A stretch of DNA of 64,000 nt from Paraburkholderia aromaticivorans (GCF_012689525.1 NZ_CP051516.1:1488001-1552000), one strand, 5' to 3'. Shown: positions 17,418 through 27,065, counted from the first letter of the stretch. The notes: a model not told the origin generated them from the letters alone. Numbers and translations are program-made.

Positions 17418-17629
17418 GTGTCTCTCCTGGTTGATTGGATCGAACTCGCCATCGTTGAGTCGATGCGAAAAATGGATTCGAAGCCGGAGTCTGAGCCAAA
17501 GCTGCGTAGCGATGAATTTCGATTTGAAGACATTCAGATTGAGCGGCGTCGATGTAAAGCAGGCGATGCCGCCGCGGGTGCGATTTGCCCCGCGTCTGAC
17601 CTGAAACTTTCATGTAGAGGACAAGCCCC

Positions 17630-19075
17630 ATGCAACACGCCAAGCAGTTTTATATCGACGGTCAATGGGTCGACCCGGTCGCCCCGCTTGATCATGAAAA
17701 CGCCGCCACGCTCGACGTGATCGATCCGTCCACCGCCACCGCGTTCGCGCAGATTTCACTGGGCAGCGCGGCGGATGTCGATCGCGCCGTCGCGGCCGCG
17801 AAGCGCGCGTTTCCCGCCTATAGCGAGACGACGATCGCGCAACGCATCGACTTGTTGCAAGCAATCCTCGACGTCTATCGCAAGCGCTATGACGACATGG
17901 TGCACGCGATCAGCCGCGAGATGGGCGCGCCGCTGCAGTACGCGAACGACGCGCAGGCGTGGACCGGTGTCGCGCATCTGGAAACGATGATCCGCACGCT
18001 CGATACGTTCGAGTTCGAGTATGTGAAGAGCGGCATTCTGATCCGCAAGGAAGCGGTCGGCGTGTGCGGGCTGATCACGCCATGGAACTGGCCGGCCTTG
18101 CAGATCACCACCAAGGTCGCGCCCGCGCTTGCGGCCGGCTGCACGATGGTGCTCAAGCCTTCGGAACTGGCGCCGCTGTCCGCCATCGTCTTCGCCGAGA
18201 TTCTCGACGAAGCGGGCGTGCCTGCCGGTGTGTTCAACCTCGTGAACGGCGAAGGCCGCACCGTGGGCGAAGCGATGTCGTCGCATCCGGACATCGACAT
18301 GATGTCGTTCACCGGCTCGACGCGCGCGGGCGTGCAGGTCGCGAAGGCCGCGGCGGATACGGTCAAGCGCGTACATCAGGAACTGGGCGGCAAATCGGCC
18401 AACCTGATTCTCGAAGACGCCGATCTGAAAGCAGCCGTGATGCGCGGCGCGCGTGCCTGTTTCGACAACAGCGGCCAATCGTGCGATGCGCCCACGCGCA
18501 TGTTCGTGCCGCGTGCGCGCGAAGCCGAAGCCTTGGCGTATGCGAAAGAAGCCGCGGAAGCGTTGAGCGTCGGTCCCGCGGATGCGAAGGGCACGGACCT
18601 CGGCCCCGTGATCAGCGAACAGCAGTTCGACAAGATCCAGCGGCTGATCGGCGTGGGCATCGAAGAGGGCGCCACGCTGGTGGCCGGCGGCGCGGGCCGC
18701 CCCGAAGGATTGAAGGACGGCTACTTCGTGCGGCCGACGGTCTTCGGCAAGGTCACGCCGGACATGACGATCGCGCGCGAGGAAATCTTCGGGCCGGTCC
18801 TGTCGATCCTTGCCTACGACTCCGAAGACGACGCGATCGCGATGGCCAACGACAGCCTCTACGGTCTCGCGGGCTACATTCAATCCGGCTCGATCGAGCA
18901 CGCGCGTGCGGTGGCGAAGCGCCTGCGCACAGGCACGATCTATCTGAACTACGCGGACTACAACCCTGAGGCGCCGTTCGGCGGCTTCAAGCAATCGGGC
19001 AATGGACGCGAGTACGGCGAGTTCGGTCTGGAGGACTTTCTGGAGATCAAGGGCGTGGTCGGTTACGACGCCTGA
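17630..19075 (+). CDS. NAD(P)-dependent aldehyde dehydrogenase
   Basis: This 481-aa protein has normal family length. Motifs are PWNWP (151-155), FTGSTRAG (227-234), general base Glu251 in QELGGKSANL and nucleophile Cys285 in NSGQSCDAPTR, plus EEIFGPVLSI and PFGGFKQSGNGREYG at the C-terminus. It should oxidise an aldehyde to the acid; the neighbouring amine oxidase gives a likely source. Start MQHAKQFYIDGQWV at 17630 follows AGAGGACAAGCCCC. It is convergent with a LysR gene. Confidence 0.9.
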   Translation: MQHAKQFYIDGQWVDPVAPLDHENAATLDVIDPSTATAFAQISLGSAADVDRAVAAAKRAFPAYSETTIAQRIDLLQAILDVYRKRYDDMVHAISREMGAPLQYANDAQAWTGVAHLETMIRTLDTFEFEYVKSGILIRKEAVGVCGLITPWNWPALQITTKVAPALAAGCTMVLKPSELAPLSAIVFAEILDEAGVPAGVFNLVNGEGRTVGEAMSSHPDIDMMSFTGSTRAGVQVAKAAADTVKRVHQELGGKSANLILEDADLKAAVMRGARACFDNSGQSCDAPTRMFVPRAREAEALAYAKEAAEALSVGPADAKGTDLGPVISEQQFDKIQRLIGVGIEEGATLVAGGAGRPEGLKDGYFVRPTVFGKVTPDMTIAREEIFGPVLSILAYDSEDDAIAMANDSLYGLAGYIQSGSIEHARAVAKRLRTGTIYLNYADYNPEAPFGGFKQSGNGREYGEFGLEDFLEIKGVVGYDA

Positions 19076-19106
19076 AGCAGCACAAACGTCGTGAAATAAC
19101 CAAGAA

Positions 19107-20057
19107 CTAAAGCAGCAACTCGATCGAATGAAACAGCCGGCGCTGCTCGGGATCTTGCGAGCGCGCCCCTTCGTCGATCACTTCACGCAGGCATTCGAGA
19201 AAGCACGCGGCCGCCGGACTCGTCGGCGCGCCGCGGCGTGAGGTGATGCTGACGATGGTTTCATCGACCGTCTCACGCAGCGGCAGCGCCCACAACTGCT
19301 CCTTCGCGAGCGTCACTTCCACGAGCGGCCACGGAAAAATGCTGAGCATGTCCGTGTGTGCAAGCAAACCCAGCACCACCGCCAGCGAATGCGCGAGAAG
19401 AATGGTGTGCGGCACCTGCATGCCGCGCTTGCGGAACACATTGTCCGAGATCGACTCGCGACTCGCCGGGTCCCAGTTCAATATCCACTCCGCGTCTTCC
19501 AGTTCGAGCAGCGTGCGGCAGCCGGCCTTAGGATGATCGCGCCGCGCGACCACGGCCGAATGCGTGGAAAACAGCGGCACGTTGTGAAACTCCGATTGCG
19601 GCGACGCGGGCGGCGGCCGTCCGATCGAAAAATCGAGGCTGCCGTCGCGCAAACGCGGCTGCACCACCGCGAGCAATCCTTCGAAAAACTCCAGTTGCAC
19701 TTCGGGCATGCGCTGCCGGAAGCGCTGCACCGTGGGCGGCAGAAACGTCAATGCGACCCACGGCGTGACGCCGATCGACAGCTTGCCGGCCGCCGCACCG
19801 CGTAATGCTTCGATCTCCGCTTGCGCCCGCTGCAGTTGCCCCAACACCAGCCGCGCATGCACGACCAGCGCGCGGCCGAACTCGGTAAACGCGACGCCGC
19901 TCGCGCTGCGCACCACCAGCGGCGCTTGCAGATCCGCTTCCAGTTCGCGCATCGCCTTGGTCACGGCAGCGGGCGACAGGTCGAGCGAACGGGCCGCCGC
20001 CCGGATACTTCCAGTATCGGCGATGGCCGCTAAGGTGCTGAGCTGATGCAGTTTCAT
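19107..20057 (-). CDS. LysR-family transcriptional regulator
   Basis: This 316-aa protein has the HTH GSIRAAARSLDLSPAAVTKAMRELEADLQ and an effector domain beginning LSIGVTPWVALTFLPP. Position suggests control of the adjacent M20 amidohydrolase/MHS transporter pair (divergent, starts 118 bases apart), or of the aldehyde dehydrogenase. The start MKLHQLSTL is chosen by family alignment; nine more codons are open upstream. Confidence 0.83.
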   Translation of the reverse strand: MKLHQLSTLAAIADTGSIRAAARSLDLSPAAVTKAMRELEADLQAPLVVRSASGVAFTEFGRALVVHARLVLGQLQRAQAEIEALRGAAAGKLSIGVTPWVALTFLPPTVQRFRQRMPEVQLEFFEGLLAVVQPRLRDGSLDFSIGRPPPASPQSEFHNVPLFSTHSAVVARRDHPKAGCRTLLELEDAEWILNWDPASRESISDNVFRKRGMQVPHTILLAHSLAVVLGLLAHTDMLSIFPWPLVEVTLAKEQLWALPLRETVDETIVSITSRRGAPTSPAAACFLECLREVIDEGARSQDPEQRRLFHSIELLL

Positions 20058-20175
20058 CTGACGGGATAGGGGAGAGGGTGGCAACCGCGGGTTGCTGCCG
20101 CAACGATTTTACGCCTGCCGCTGGAAAATCGGCGTCGTTATGCTGGGTTCACGCTTTCAATGACGGAGACACGAC

Positions 20176-21348
20176 GTGAACACCATGGCCATTCCGGCGG
20201 GCATCGCCGAACTCGAAGACGAAATGATCGCGCTGCGCCGCCAGATCCACGCGCATCCCGAACTGGCTTACGAAGAGTTCGCCACCGGCGACCTGGTCGC
20301 CGAACGCCTGCAGGAGTGGGGCTACACCGTGCATCGCGGGCTGGGTCAGACGGGCGTTGTCGGCCAATTGAAAGTCGGCGACGGCACGCGCAAGCTCGGG
20401 CTGCGCGCCGACATGGACGCGTTGCCGATTCATGAGACCACCGGCCTGCCGTACGCGAGCAAGCTGCCCGGCAAGATGCACGCATGCGGACACGACGGCC
20501 ACACGGCCATGCTACTCGCCGCCGCTAAACATCTGGCGCAGGAAAAGTGCTTCGACGGTACGTTGAATCTGATTTTCCAGCCCGCCGAAGAGGGTCTCGC
20601 CGGCGCGAAGAAAATGCTCGAGGACGGCCTGTTCGACAAGTTTCCGTGCGACGCGGTGTTCGCGATGCACAACATGCCGGGCTATCCGACTGGCAAGTTC
20701 GGCTTCCTGCCGGGTTCGTTCATGGCTTCGTCGGATACGGTGATCATCAAGGTAACCGGCCGCGGCGGTCATGGCGCGGTGCCGCATAAGGCCGTCGATC
20801 CGGTGGTGGTGTGCGCGCAGATCGTGCTGGCGTTGCAGTCCATCGTGTCGCGCAATATCGCACCGCTCGATATGGCGATCATCACCGTCGGCGCGATTCA
20901 CGCGGGCGAAGCGCCGAACGTGATTCCGGAGACAGCCGAGATGCGCCTCTCGGTGCGCGCGTTGAAACCCGAGGTTCGCGATTATCTGCAGGAACGCATC
21001 ACGGCGGTGGCGTGCGGCCAGGCGGCCGTGTTCGGCGCGCAAGCGCACGTGGACTATCAGCGTCGCTATCCGGTTCTCGTCAACGATGCGGCCATGACCG
21101 GGCTCGCGCGGCAAGTCGCGCTCGACTGGCTCGGCGACGACGGCCTGATTGCCGACATGCAGCCGCTCACCGGCAGCGAGGACTTCGCGTTCCTGCTCGA
21201 GCGTTGCCCCGGCAGCTACCTGATCATCGGCAATGGCGACGGCGAGGGCGGCTGCATGGTCCACAACCCGGGCTACGACTTCAACGACGATTGCCTCGCC
21301 ACCGGCGCCGCCTACTGGGTGAGACTCGCGCAGACGTTTCTGGCCTGA
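20176..21348 (+). CDS. M20-family amidohydrolase (hippurate hydrolase/HipO-like)
   Basis: This 390-aa cytosolic metallo-amidase shows the M20D signatures GLRADMDALPIHE, the metal motif HACGHDGHTAMLL, FQPAEEG (catalytic Glu), and GGHGAVPHKAVDPV in the lid domain. It cleaves N-acyl amino acids or similar amides. It is followed after 56 bases by an MHS-type transporter that probably imports the substrate, and is divergent from a LysR gene. The start used is the first Met of MNTMAIPAGI; the second Met is a close alternative. Confidence 0.88.
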   Translation: MNTMAIPAGIAELEDEMIALRRQIHAHPELAYEEFATGDLVAERLQEWGYTVHRGLGQTGVVGQLKVGDGTRKLGLRADMDALPIHETTGLPYASKLPGKMHACGHDGHTAMLLAAAKHLAQEKCFDGTLNLIFQPAEEGLAGAKKMLEDGLFDKFPCDAVFAMHNMPGYPTGKFGFLPGSFMASSDTVIIKVTGRGGHGAVPHKAVDPVVVCAQIVLALQSIVSRNIAPLDMAIITVGAIHAGEAPNVIPETAEMRLSVRALKPEVRDYLQERITAVACGQAAVFGAQAHVDYQRRYPVLVNDAAMTGLARQVALDWLGDDGLIADMQPLTGSEDFAFLLERCPGSYLIIGNGDGEGGCMVHNPGYDFNDDCLATGAAYWVRLAQTFLA

Positions 21349-21404
21349 GGCCACAGCGTTTGCATAAGCGGGCACAACCGCCGCGCATTAGCAGGAAGAA
21401 CATC

Positions 21405-22790
21405 ATGGAGACACAGATGGACTATTCCGCCACACCGCAACCCGCAGGCACCGACGCGTTGAGCATGCAGAGCACGCCGGCCGCGCAGCCTGTCGAACGC
21501 ACGAGCCACGCCAAGGCGATTGCCGCGATCACGCTGGGCAACGGCCTCGAGTTTTTCGACTTCACGATCTATAGCTTCTTCGCGACGATCATCGGCAAGC
21601 TGTATTTTCCGGTGGAAGGACAGCTTGCGCAGTTGATGCTGGCGGTCGGCACGTTCGGCGTCGGTTTCATCATGCGGCCGGTGGGCGGCATCGTGCTCGG
21701 TGGGTATGCCGATCGCGCGGGCCGCAAGGCCGCGATGAGCCTCACACTGTGGCTGATGACGCTCGGCTCCGCGATCATCGCGTTTGCGCCGACGTATGCG
21801 GCGATCGGTATTGCCGCGCCGCTGCTGGTGATTCTCGCGCGGTTGATTCAGGGCTTTGCGCTGGGTGGCGAGATCGGTGCGTCGACGTCGTTGCTGCTGG
21901 AGTATGGCAGCGATAAGACGCGTGGGTTCTACGGCAGTTGGCAGTTCGTGAGCCAAGGATTGAACACGGTGTGCGGATCGCTGCTCGGCGTCGCGTTGGC
22001 GGCGGCGCTCTCGACCGCGGCGCTTGAGAGTTGGGGATGGCGCGTGCCGTTTGTGATCGGCATGGCGATGGGGCCGATTGGGATCTATATTCGGCGGCAT
22101 CTGAATGAGACGCTGCCTGGCGTTGAAGATGGCACGGCGGCTTCACAGCCTAATTCGCAGCCGGGTTTGCAGCCTGCTTCGCAGCCGGTGCGCAAGCTGT
22201 TTCGCGACCATTCGCGCGTGATCACGACGGGTGTGCTGACGACGATCGGCGGGACGGCGGCGAACTATATCGTGCTGTTTTATTTGTCCACCTATGCGAT
22301 CAGGATTTTGCATTTGCCGATGTCGTCGGCGCTCTGGGCTGCGTGGACTGCTGCAGTGGTGACGGTGATCTGTTCGCCGTTTGCTGGATCGTTGTCCGAT
22401 CGCGTTGGGCGTAAGCGCGTGTTGTGGGTTTCGCGTGTGTTGCTGATTGTGGCGGTGTATCCGGCGTTCATGATGATCAATGCTTCGCCGACGGTGCCGG
22501 TTTTGTTGTCCGTGGTTGCGGGTTTGGCTGTGCTCGTTGCGTTTACCGCTGTGCCTAATATCGTCATGCTGCCGGAGATGTTTCCTCGGGAGATTCGTGC
22601 TACTGGGATGTCGATTGTTTATTGTCTCGGGGTTTCTATCTTCGGTGGGTTTGCGCAGTTTTTTGCTACGTGGTTGATTCAGGTTTCTGGGAGTAATCTC
22701 GCGCCGGCGTGGTATCTGATTGGGTGCGGGGTGGTTTCTTTGTTGCCGTTGCCGTTTATGCGGGAGACGGCGGGAAGGGATATTGGGTAG
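21405..22790 (+). CDS. MHS-family (MFS) transporter
   Basis: This 461-aa transporter has 12 predicted membrane segments. Metabolite:H+ symporter features are LGNGLEFFDFTIYSFFATII, MRPVGGIVLGGYADRAGRK, GGEIGASTSLLLEYG and LSDRVGRKRV. It likely imports an organic acid or amide for the M20 enzyme. The central cytoplasmic loop contains a 12-base repeat coding QPNS-QPGL-QPAS-QPVR (22146-22193). The last 600 bases use more T/G third positions than the first half. ATG 21405 (AGGAAG) and ATG 21417 (GGAG) are both good starts. Confidence 0.86.
   Translation: METQMDYSATPQPAGTDALSMQSTPAAQPVERTSHAKAIAAITLGNGLEFFDFTIYSFFATIIGKLYFPVEGQLAQLMLAVGTFGVGFIMRPVGGIVLGGYADRAGRKAAMSLTLWLMTLGSAIIAFAPTYAAIGIAAPLLVILARLIQGFALGGEIGASTSLLLEYGSDKTRGFYGSWQFVSQGLNTVCGSLLGVALAAALSTAALESWGWRVPFVIGMAMGPIGIYIRRHLNETLPGVEDGTAASQPNSQPGLQPASQPVRKLFRDHSRVITTGVLTTIGGTAANYIVLFYLSTYAIRILHLPMSSALWAAWTAAVVTVICSPFAGSLSDRVGRKRVLWVSRVLLIVAVYPAFMMINASPTVPVLLSVVAGLAVLVAFTAVPNIVMLPEMFPREIRATGMSIVYCLGVSIFGGFAQFFATWLIQVSGSNLAPAWYLIGCGVVSLLPLPFMRETAGRDIG
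22146..22193 (+). repeat. 12-base tandem repeat inside the MHS transporter gene
   Basis: Four imperfect 12-base units, each starting CAGCC, code for QPxx repeats in the loop between the two transporter halves. The unit is a multiple of three, so copy changes would keep frame. Confidence 0.6.
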
Positions 22791-22819
22791 GGGCTTTTTT
22801 GCTTCTGCTTGGTGTTTGC

Positions 22820-22938
22820 GGTGTTGGCCTTTCCTTGATTTGTTAGTGGTCTATACACGGCGGCAAAGAGAAGTAGGTGCCGCCCCGCACAGGGGCAACG
22901 CCAATAGACCACCAACAAATCAAGGAAAGGCCAACACC
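22820..22938. repeat. Long inverted repeat (35-bp arms) between convergent genes
   Basis: Arms 22820-22854 and 22904-22938 are reverse complements with 34 of 35 positions matching. The 49-base spacer holds further stems (GCCCC-GCACA-GGGGC, and GCGGC/GCCGC). It lies between the MHS gene (+) and the MFS gene (-). It could act as a bidirectional terminator, and its composite form suggests an interspersed REP/BIME-like family. Confidence 0.8.
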
Positions 22939-22990
22939 CCAAAAACACCCAACCAAACAACCCGCCACACTGGCAAAAAAACCTGACCAA

Positions 22991-24244
22991 TCACCGAGCC
23001 GCCGACTTCCCCCCATCCGCCACCGGCGCCTCATCCTCAGCCGCCGCATCGCGAGTCTCCGGCATCGCCGCCCACACCAGCAAAACAGCCAACGCCCCAG
23101 CCGCGGCCAACCCAAAAAAGCTCACCGCATTGCCAAAGTGATCGGCGACAAACCCAGCAGCGGTAGTACTTAACGTAGCCCCAATCCCAGCCGCCAACCC
23201 AAACAACCCAATACACAGGTTATAACGCCCCTTACCGCCAGCCACATCGGCGGCAATCAACGGCAGCATCACCCCAAACACCGCAGCGCTCAACCCATCG
23301 AGCATCTGCACCGGCACCAGCAAATAGGGGCTGCTAATCCCGGCAAACAACAACGCCCGTATCGGCAACGCCGAAAACCCGAGCAGCAGAATCGGCCGAC
23401 GCCCCCATCGCTCGGCCGAGCGTCCGACCCACGGCGACATCATCGCCACGATCGCCTGCGGCACGATGATGCACGCCGCGATCACGAGCTGCACGTTGTC
23501 GCCCATGCCGGCCGTCACTTCGCCGGCGGCGAGATTCAGCATCGCCGCATTCGACAAATGGAACAGCACGATGCACGCGGCGAACAGCAGCATCCGCTTG
23601 TCGCGCAGCAACTCGCGCAGGCTCTCGCGCCGCTCGATCTGCTGCGGCGTCGGCCCGGACCTGGGAAGCTCGACGGTGTCGGTGCGCTGGATCATCGTCA
23701 ACGCGAACAGCGCGGGCACGGCGAGCGCGGCGGTCAGCCAGAACACCGCGCGCGGCGAATAGTATTCGCCGAACACGCCCATCAGGCCGGCCGCGACCGC
23801 GCTGCCGATCGATGCCCAACGCGCGTTGCGTCCCAGCCGGTCGCCGAGATTCGCCCGTCCCACCAGCGCGAACGAGATCGCGGCGAGCGCGGGCGTCAGC
23901 ATGCAGCTCGCGAAGCCGTGAAAGACCTCGGCGGCGATCACCGGCAGCACCGTCGGACTGACGGCCAGCAGCACCGCGCTCAGGATGATCGCGATGATCG
24001 CCCAGGCCGCCGCGCCTTTCTTGTTGCGCAAGGCATCGACGGCGGCGCCGCCGGGCACCTGGCTCACCATCGCGCTGATCGTGCCCACCGAAAGCGCCAT
24101 GCCGATCTCGCCCTGCGTCCATTTATGCGAGGCGAGATAGGACGCGATGAACGGTCCAAAACCCGTTTGCACATTGGCGACGAAAAAATTCAGCCAATCG
24201 AGCGCGCGCAAGCTGCGCGCCGTTACCAGAGTGCGGCCTATCAT
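22991..24244 (-). CDS. MFS transporter
   Basis: This 417-aa protein has about 12 hydrophobic segments and begins with RSLRALDWLNFFVANVQTGFG. MFS loop motifs are AVDALRNKKGAAAW and GRSAERWGRRPILL. It resembles drug/organic-acid efflux-type MFS carriers; no substrate can be named. The start overlaps the stop of the upstream lipoprotein gene by four bases (ATGA), so the two are co-translated. The tail is rich in Ala/Glu (AAAEDEAPVADGG). Confidence 0.82.
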   Translation of the reverse strand: MIGRTLVTARSLRALDWLNFFVANVQTGFGPFIASYLASHKWTQGEIGMALSVGTISAMVSQVPGGAAVDALRNKKGAAAWAIIAIILSAVLLAVSPTVLPVIAAEVFHGFASCMLTPALAAISFALVGRANLGDRLGRNARWASIGSAVAAGLMGVFGEYYSPRAVFWLTAALAVPALFALTMIQRTDTVELPRSGPTPQQIERRESLRELLRDKRMLLFAACIVLFHLSNAAMLNLAAGEVTAGMGDNVQLVIAACIIVPQAIVAMMSPWVGRSAERWGRRPILLLGFSALPIRALLFAGISSPYLLVPVQMLDGLSAAVFGVMLPLIAADVAGGKGRYNLCIGLFGLAAGIGATLSTTAAGFVADHFGNAVSFFGLAAAGALAVLLVWAAMPETRDAAAEDEAPVADGGKSAAR

Positions 24245-25227
24245 CGGGCCGCCCGTGCGTTGGACACCGCCGTGGACGTGGCCGCGGCGGCCGGCGCCGC
24301 AACAGCGGCGGGCGCGGAAGCAGGAGCGGGCGCAGGTGCAGGCGGTGGCGCCGGCGACACCGCGCGAATCGGTTTGTCGCTAGCGTAAGGCGGTGTCGCG
24401 TTGATCTGCGCATCGCTCAGATCAATGAGCGGATGCAACTCCTTATCCTTCGTGACGAAGCGCAGCGCCGACCAGTTGGCGGCAATCGTGCGCCGTTCGG
24501 TGCTGACCATGCCGTTGACGTCGAGCACGACCGCCTGCGGTTGCGCGTTCGCATCGATCAGCACGTCGATCACGCGGCCGACCTTGGCGCCGTTCGAGCG
24601 CTCGACAGTGGCGTCGATCAGCGGCAATTGCACGGCAACCGCGGCGGCCTTGGCTGCGTTCGCCGGAACCGCGGCGGCATTGAGCGTGATGGGGGCGGCT
24701 TTCGCTGTCGGCGTGAAGCGGAACGCGCTCCACGGGAAGCTCACCTTGCGGTCGCCGACACCCAGGAAGCCTTGCAGGTTCACGACCATCTCACGCGGCT
24801 TGCCGCCGGCGTCCGCGATCAGATCGACGGCGCGTCCGACCACTTTGCCGTCGGGCTTCTGCACTTCGCTGTCGAGCAGCGCGTGCGCCTCGTTGCGCTC
24901 GATGGTGCGCAGCACGATCAGCGGCGGGGGCGGCGGCGGGGGCGGCGGAGGAGCCGTGACAACAGGTGGCGGGGGCTCGACCTTGTGCGGCTTGACGACC
25001 GGCTTCTTCGGCTTTTTCGATTGCTCGGGTTCGGCCGCTTCGGTCTCGACCGGTTCTGGCGCGGAGGCGGCCACCGGCGCGCTGGCGGGCTCGACCGGCA
25101 TCACCGTGGCTTCGACGATCGGCGCCTGCTGCGGGCCCCACAGCAGGCTGCAACCGGACAGCGCGAACAGCGCGAAGACAGCAAGAATCAAAAGACGCCA
25201 GGCAGGACGCGAAAAACCGCCGCTCAT
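24241..25227 (-). CDS. PRC-barrel lipoprotein
   Basis: This 328-aa predicted lipoprotein has a signal peptide ending in lipobox ALSGC (Cys about 27). A Pro/Ala/Glu/Lys-rich spacer includes a run of ten prolines. Two PRC-barrel-like repeats follow (LLDSEVQKPDGKVVGRAVDLIAD...VSFPWSAFRF and IDATVERSNGAKVGRVIDVLIDA...IAANWSALRF), then a long Ala/Pro tail. PRC barrels bind partners or metals at surfaces; the function here is unknown. Start 25227 is chosen for GGAG at 9 bases and the signal peptide. The 4-base overlap with a downstream MFS transporter is unusual for this type of protein. Confidence 0.78.
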   Translation of the reverse strand: MSGGFSRPAWRLLILAVFALFALSGCSLLWGPQQAPIVEATVMPVEPASAPVAASAPEPVETEAAEPEQSKKPKKPVVKPHKVEPPPPVVTAPPPPPPPPPPLIVLRTIERNEAHALLDSEVQKPDGKVVGRAVDLIADAGGKPREMVVNLQGFLGVGDRKVSFPWSAFRFTPTAKAAPITLNAAAVPANAAKAAAVAVQLPLIDATVERSNGAKVGRVIDVLIDANAQPQAVVLDVNGMVSTERRTIAANWSALRFVTKDKELHPLIDLSDAQINATPPYASDKPIRAVSPAPPPAPAPAPASAPAAVAAPAAAATSTAVSNARAAR

Positions 25228-25682
25228 CAAGAAGGACTCCATGGGCCGGTGCGGACGGGCGCAGTGGGCCGCCGCAGTTAAGACAGGTACGGGCCAGAGT
25301 GTAACCCGCGACGTCGGGCGGCCCCGGTTTTGCAGGCGATCTGACAGGTTGCCCCAAGCACGGTTCATGCCGCGCGCCGCGACTTCAGCGGCTCGTCGAA
25401 GTCCGTTTTTCAAGCGTGAAAACCCTCAAAACCCTTTCAGATCTGTGTGACAAACGGTAGGTGTAAACGCGCGGGCCGTGAAGCTACTTTGGCGTCCCTT
25501 AAAGGATATAAGCATCGCGACATGTCAGGCATGCCATCCATGCGATGGGAGATATATTTGTGTTGCCCTACATTTCGAGACAGCAAAAAGACCCCACCCA
25601 CACTAAACCAACGCAACGAGACGACCCTGATGGCGACCGCACCGGCGGCCGCTTCAGTACGCTGATAAAGGAGGCACTCATC
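25228..25682. other. Divergent intergenic region with long permease leader
   Basis: This lies between the lipoprotein gene (-) and the NCS2 permease (+). It holds a structured segment at 25457-25498 and a second hairpin with CCATC/GATGG near 25530-25545. No gene is supported. Confidence 0.5.
25457..25498 (+). promoter_or_regulatory. Structured 5' leader element, riboswitch candidate
   Basis: GTAG (25457-25460) pairs with CTAC (25484-25487) and ACG (25467-25469) with CGT (25477-25479), leaving a purine-rich internal loop GTGTAA/GAAG, then TTTGGCGTCCC. It lies about 185 bases upstream of a purine permease start. A xanthine-I (NMT1-type) aptamer is one possibility, given the small two-stem shape and the downstream gene. 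I cannot check the consensus here, and the distance to the start is larger than usual for that class. Confidence 0.3.
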
Positions 25683-27065
25683 ATGATAGAACCCCACGCC
25701 CAACCGATTTCTGAAGTCGGCGCCGAATCATTCGACGGAAAGGGCTTTCTCGACCGCTACTTTGAAATCTCTTCACGCGGCAGTTCGCAGCGTCAGGAAA
25801 TCGTCGCGGGTATCACGACCTTCCTCGCGATGGTCTATTCCGTGTTCGTCGTGCCGGGCATGTTCGGCAAAGCGGGCTTCGACACCAGCGCGGTGTTCGT
25901 CGCCGTCTGTCTGACCACGGCTTTCGGCTCGCTGCTGATGGGCGTGTGGGCGCGCCTGCCGATCGCGATCGGCTGCGCGATTTCGCTGACGGCGTTCACC
26001 GCGTTCGGCCTCGTGCTTGGCAAGGGCTTGCATCCGAACGTGGCGCTCGGCGCGGTGTTTCTGATGGGCGTGGTGTTCACCGCGATTTCGGTGACGGGCG
26101 TGCGTTCGTGGATTTTGCGCAATTTGCCGACGGGCATCGCGCACGGCACGGGGATCGGCATCGGCCTGTTCCTGTTGCTGATCGCCGCCAACGACGTGGG
26201 TCTTGTCGTGAAGAATCCTGGCGCGGGTCTGCCGGTCGCGCTCGGCAATATCACGGCGTTGCCGGCCATCATGTCGGTTGCGGGTCTCGCGGCCATCTTC
26301 GGTCTGGTGCGCCGCCGCGTGCCAGGCTCGATCCTGATCGTGATCGTGGCGATTTCGGCGATTGCGTTCGTGATCGATCCGGCGATGTCGTTCCACGGCG
26401 TCTTCGCGGTGCCGTCGCTCAGCGCGCCGGGTCACGCTTCGCTGATCGGCGCAATGGACATCAAGGGCGCGTTGTCGATGGCGGTTCTGCCTAGCGTGCT
26501 GGCTCTCGTGATGACCGCGGTGTTCGACGCCACCGGTACGATTCGCGCCGTCGCGGGACAAGCGGGGCAGCTCGATGCAAACGGCCGCATCATCAACGGT
26601 GGCCGCGCCTTGACGGCCGACTCGCTGAGTTCGATTTTCTCGGGCCTGCTCGGCGGCGCGCCGGCAGCGGCGTATATCGAATCGACGGTCGGCGTGGCGG
26701 CAGGCGCGAAGACCGGCATGGCGGCAGCGGTGGTCGGTCTGCTGTTCCTCGTGGTGATGTTCTTCTCGCCGCTCGCCAGCCTCGTGCCTTCGTATGCAAC
26801 GGCGCCCGCGCTGATGTACGTGGGTCTGCTGATGCTCTCGAACGTCAGCAAGCTGCATATGGACGACATGGTCGACTCGATGTCGGGCCTGATGTGCGCG
26901 GTGTTCATCGTGCTGACCGCCAACATCGTGACGGGCATCATGCTCGGCTTCGCGACGCTGGTGATCGGCCGCGTGGTCAGCGGCGAATATCGCAAGCTGA
27001 ACGTGGGCACGGTTGTCATCGCGATCGTGCTGGTGGGTTTCTATCTCGGCGGCTGGGCGATCTGA
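25683..27065 (+). CDS. NCS2-family purine permease (AzgA-like)
   Basis: This 460-aa inner-membrane transporter has about 12 segments. AzgA-branch features are [51 protein letters not shown] and [15 protein letters not shown], followed by [20 protein letters not shown]. It should import adenine, guanine or hypoxanthine. The start at 25683 has a near-perfect AAAGGAGG; a longer open frame from 25545 is not needed. A leader of more than 200 bases precedes it. Confidence 0.9.
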   Translation: MIEPHAQPISEVGAESFDGKGFLDRYFEISSRGSSQRQEIVAGITTFLAMVYSVFVVPGMFGKAGFDTSAVFVAVCLTTAFGSLLMGVWARLPIAIGCAISLTAFTAFGLVLGKGLHPNVALGAVFLMGVVFTAISVTGVRSWILRNLPTGIAHGTGIGIGLFLLLIAANDVGLVVKNPGAGLPVALGNITALPAIMSVAGLAAIFGLVRRRVPGSILIVIVAISAIAFVIDPAMSFHGVFAVPSLSAPGHASLIGAMDIKGALSMAVLPSVLALVMTAVFDATGTIRAVAGQAGQLDANGRIINGGRALTADSLSSIFSGLLGGAPAAAYIESTVGVAAGAKTGMAAAVVGLLFLVVMFFSPLASLVPSYATAPALMYVGLLMLSNVSKLHMDDMVDSMSGLMCAVFIVLTANIVTGIMLGFATLVIGRVVSGEYRKLNVGTVVIAIVLVGFYLGGWAI

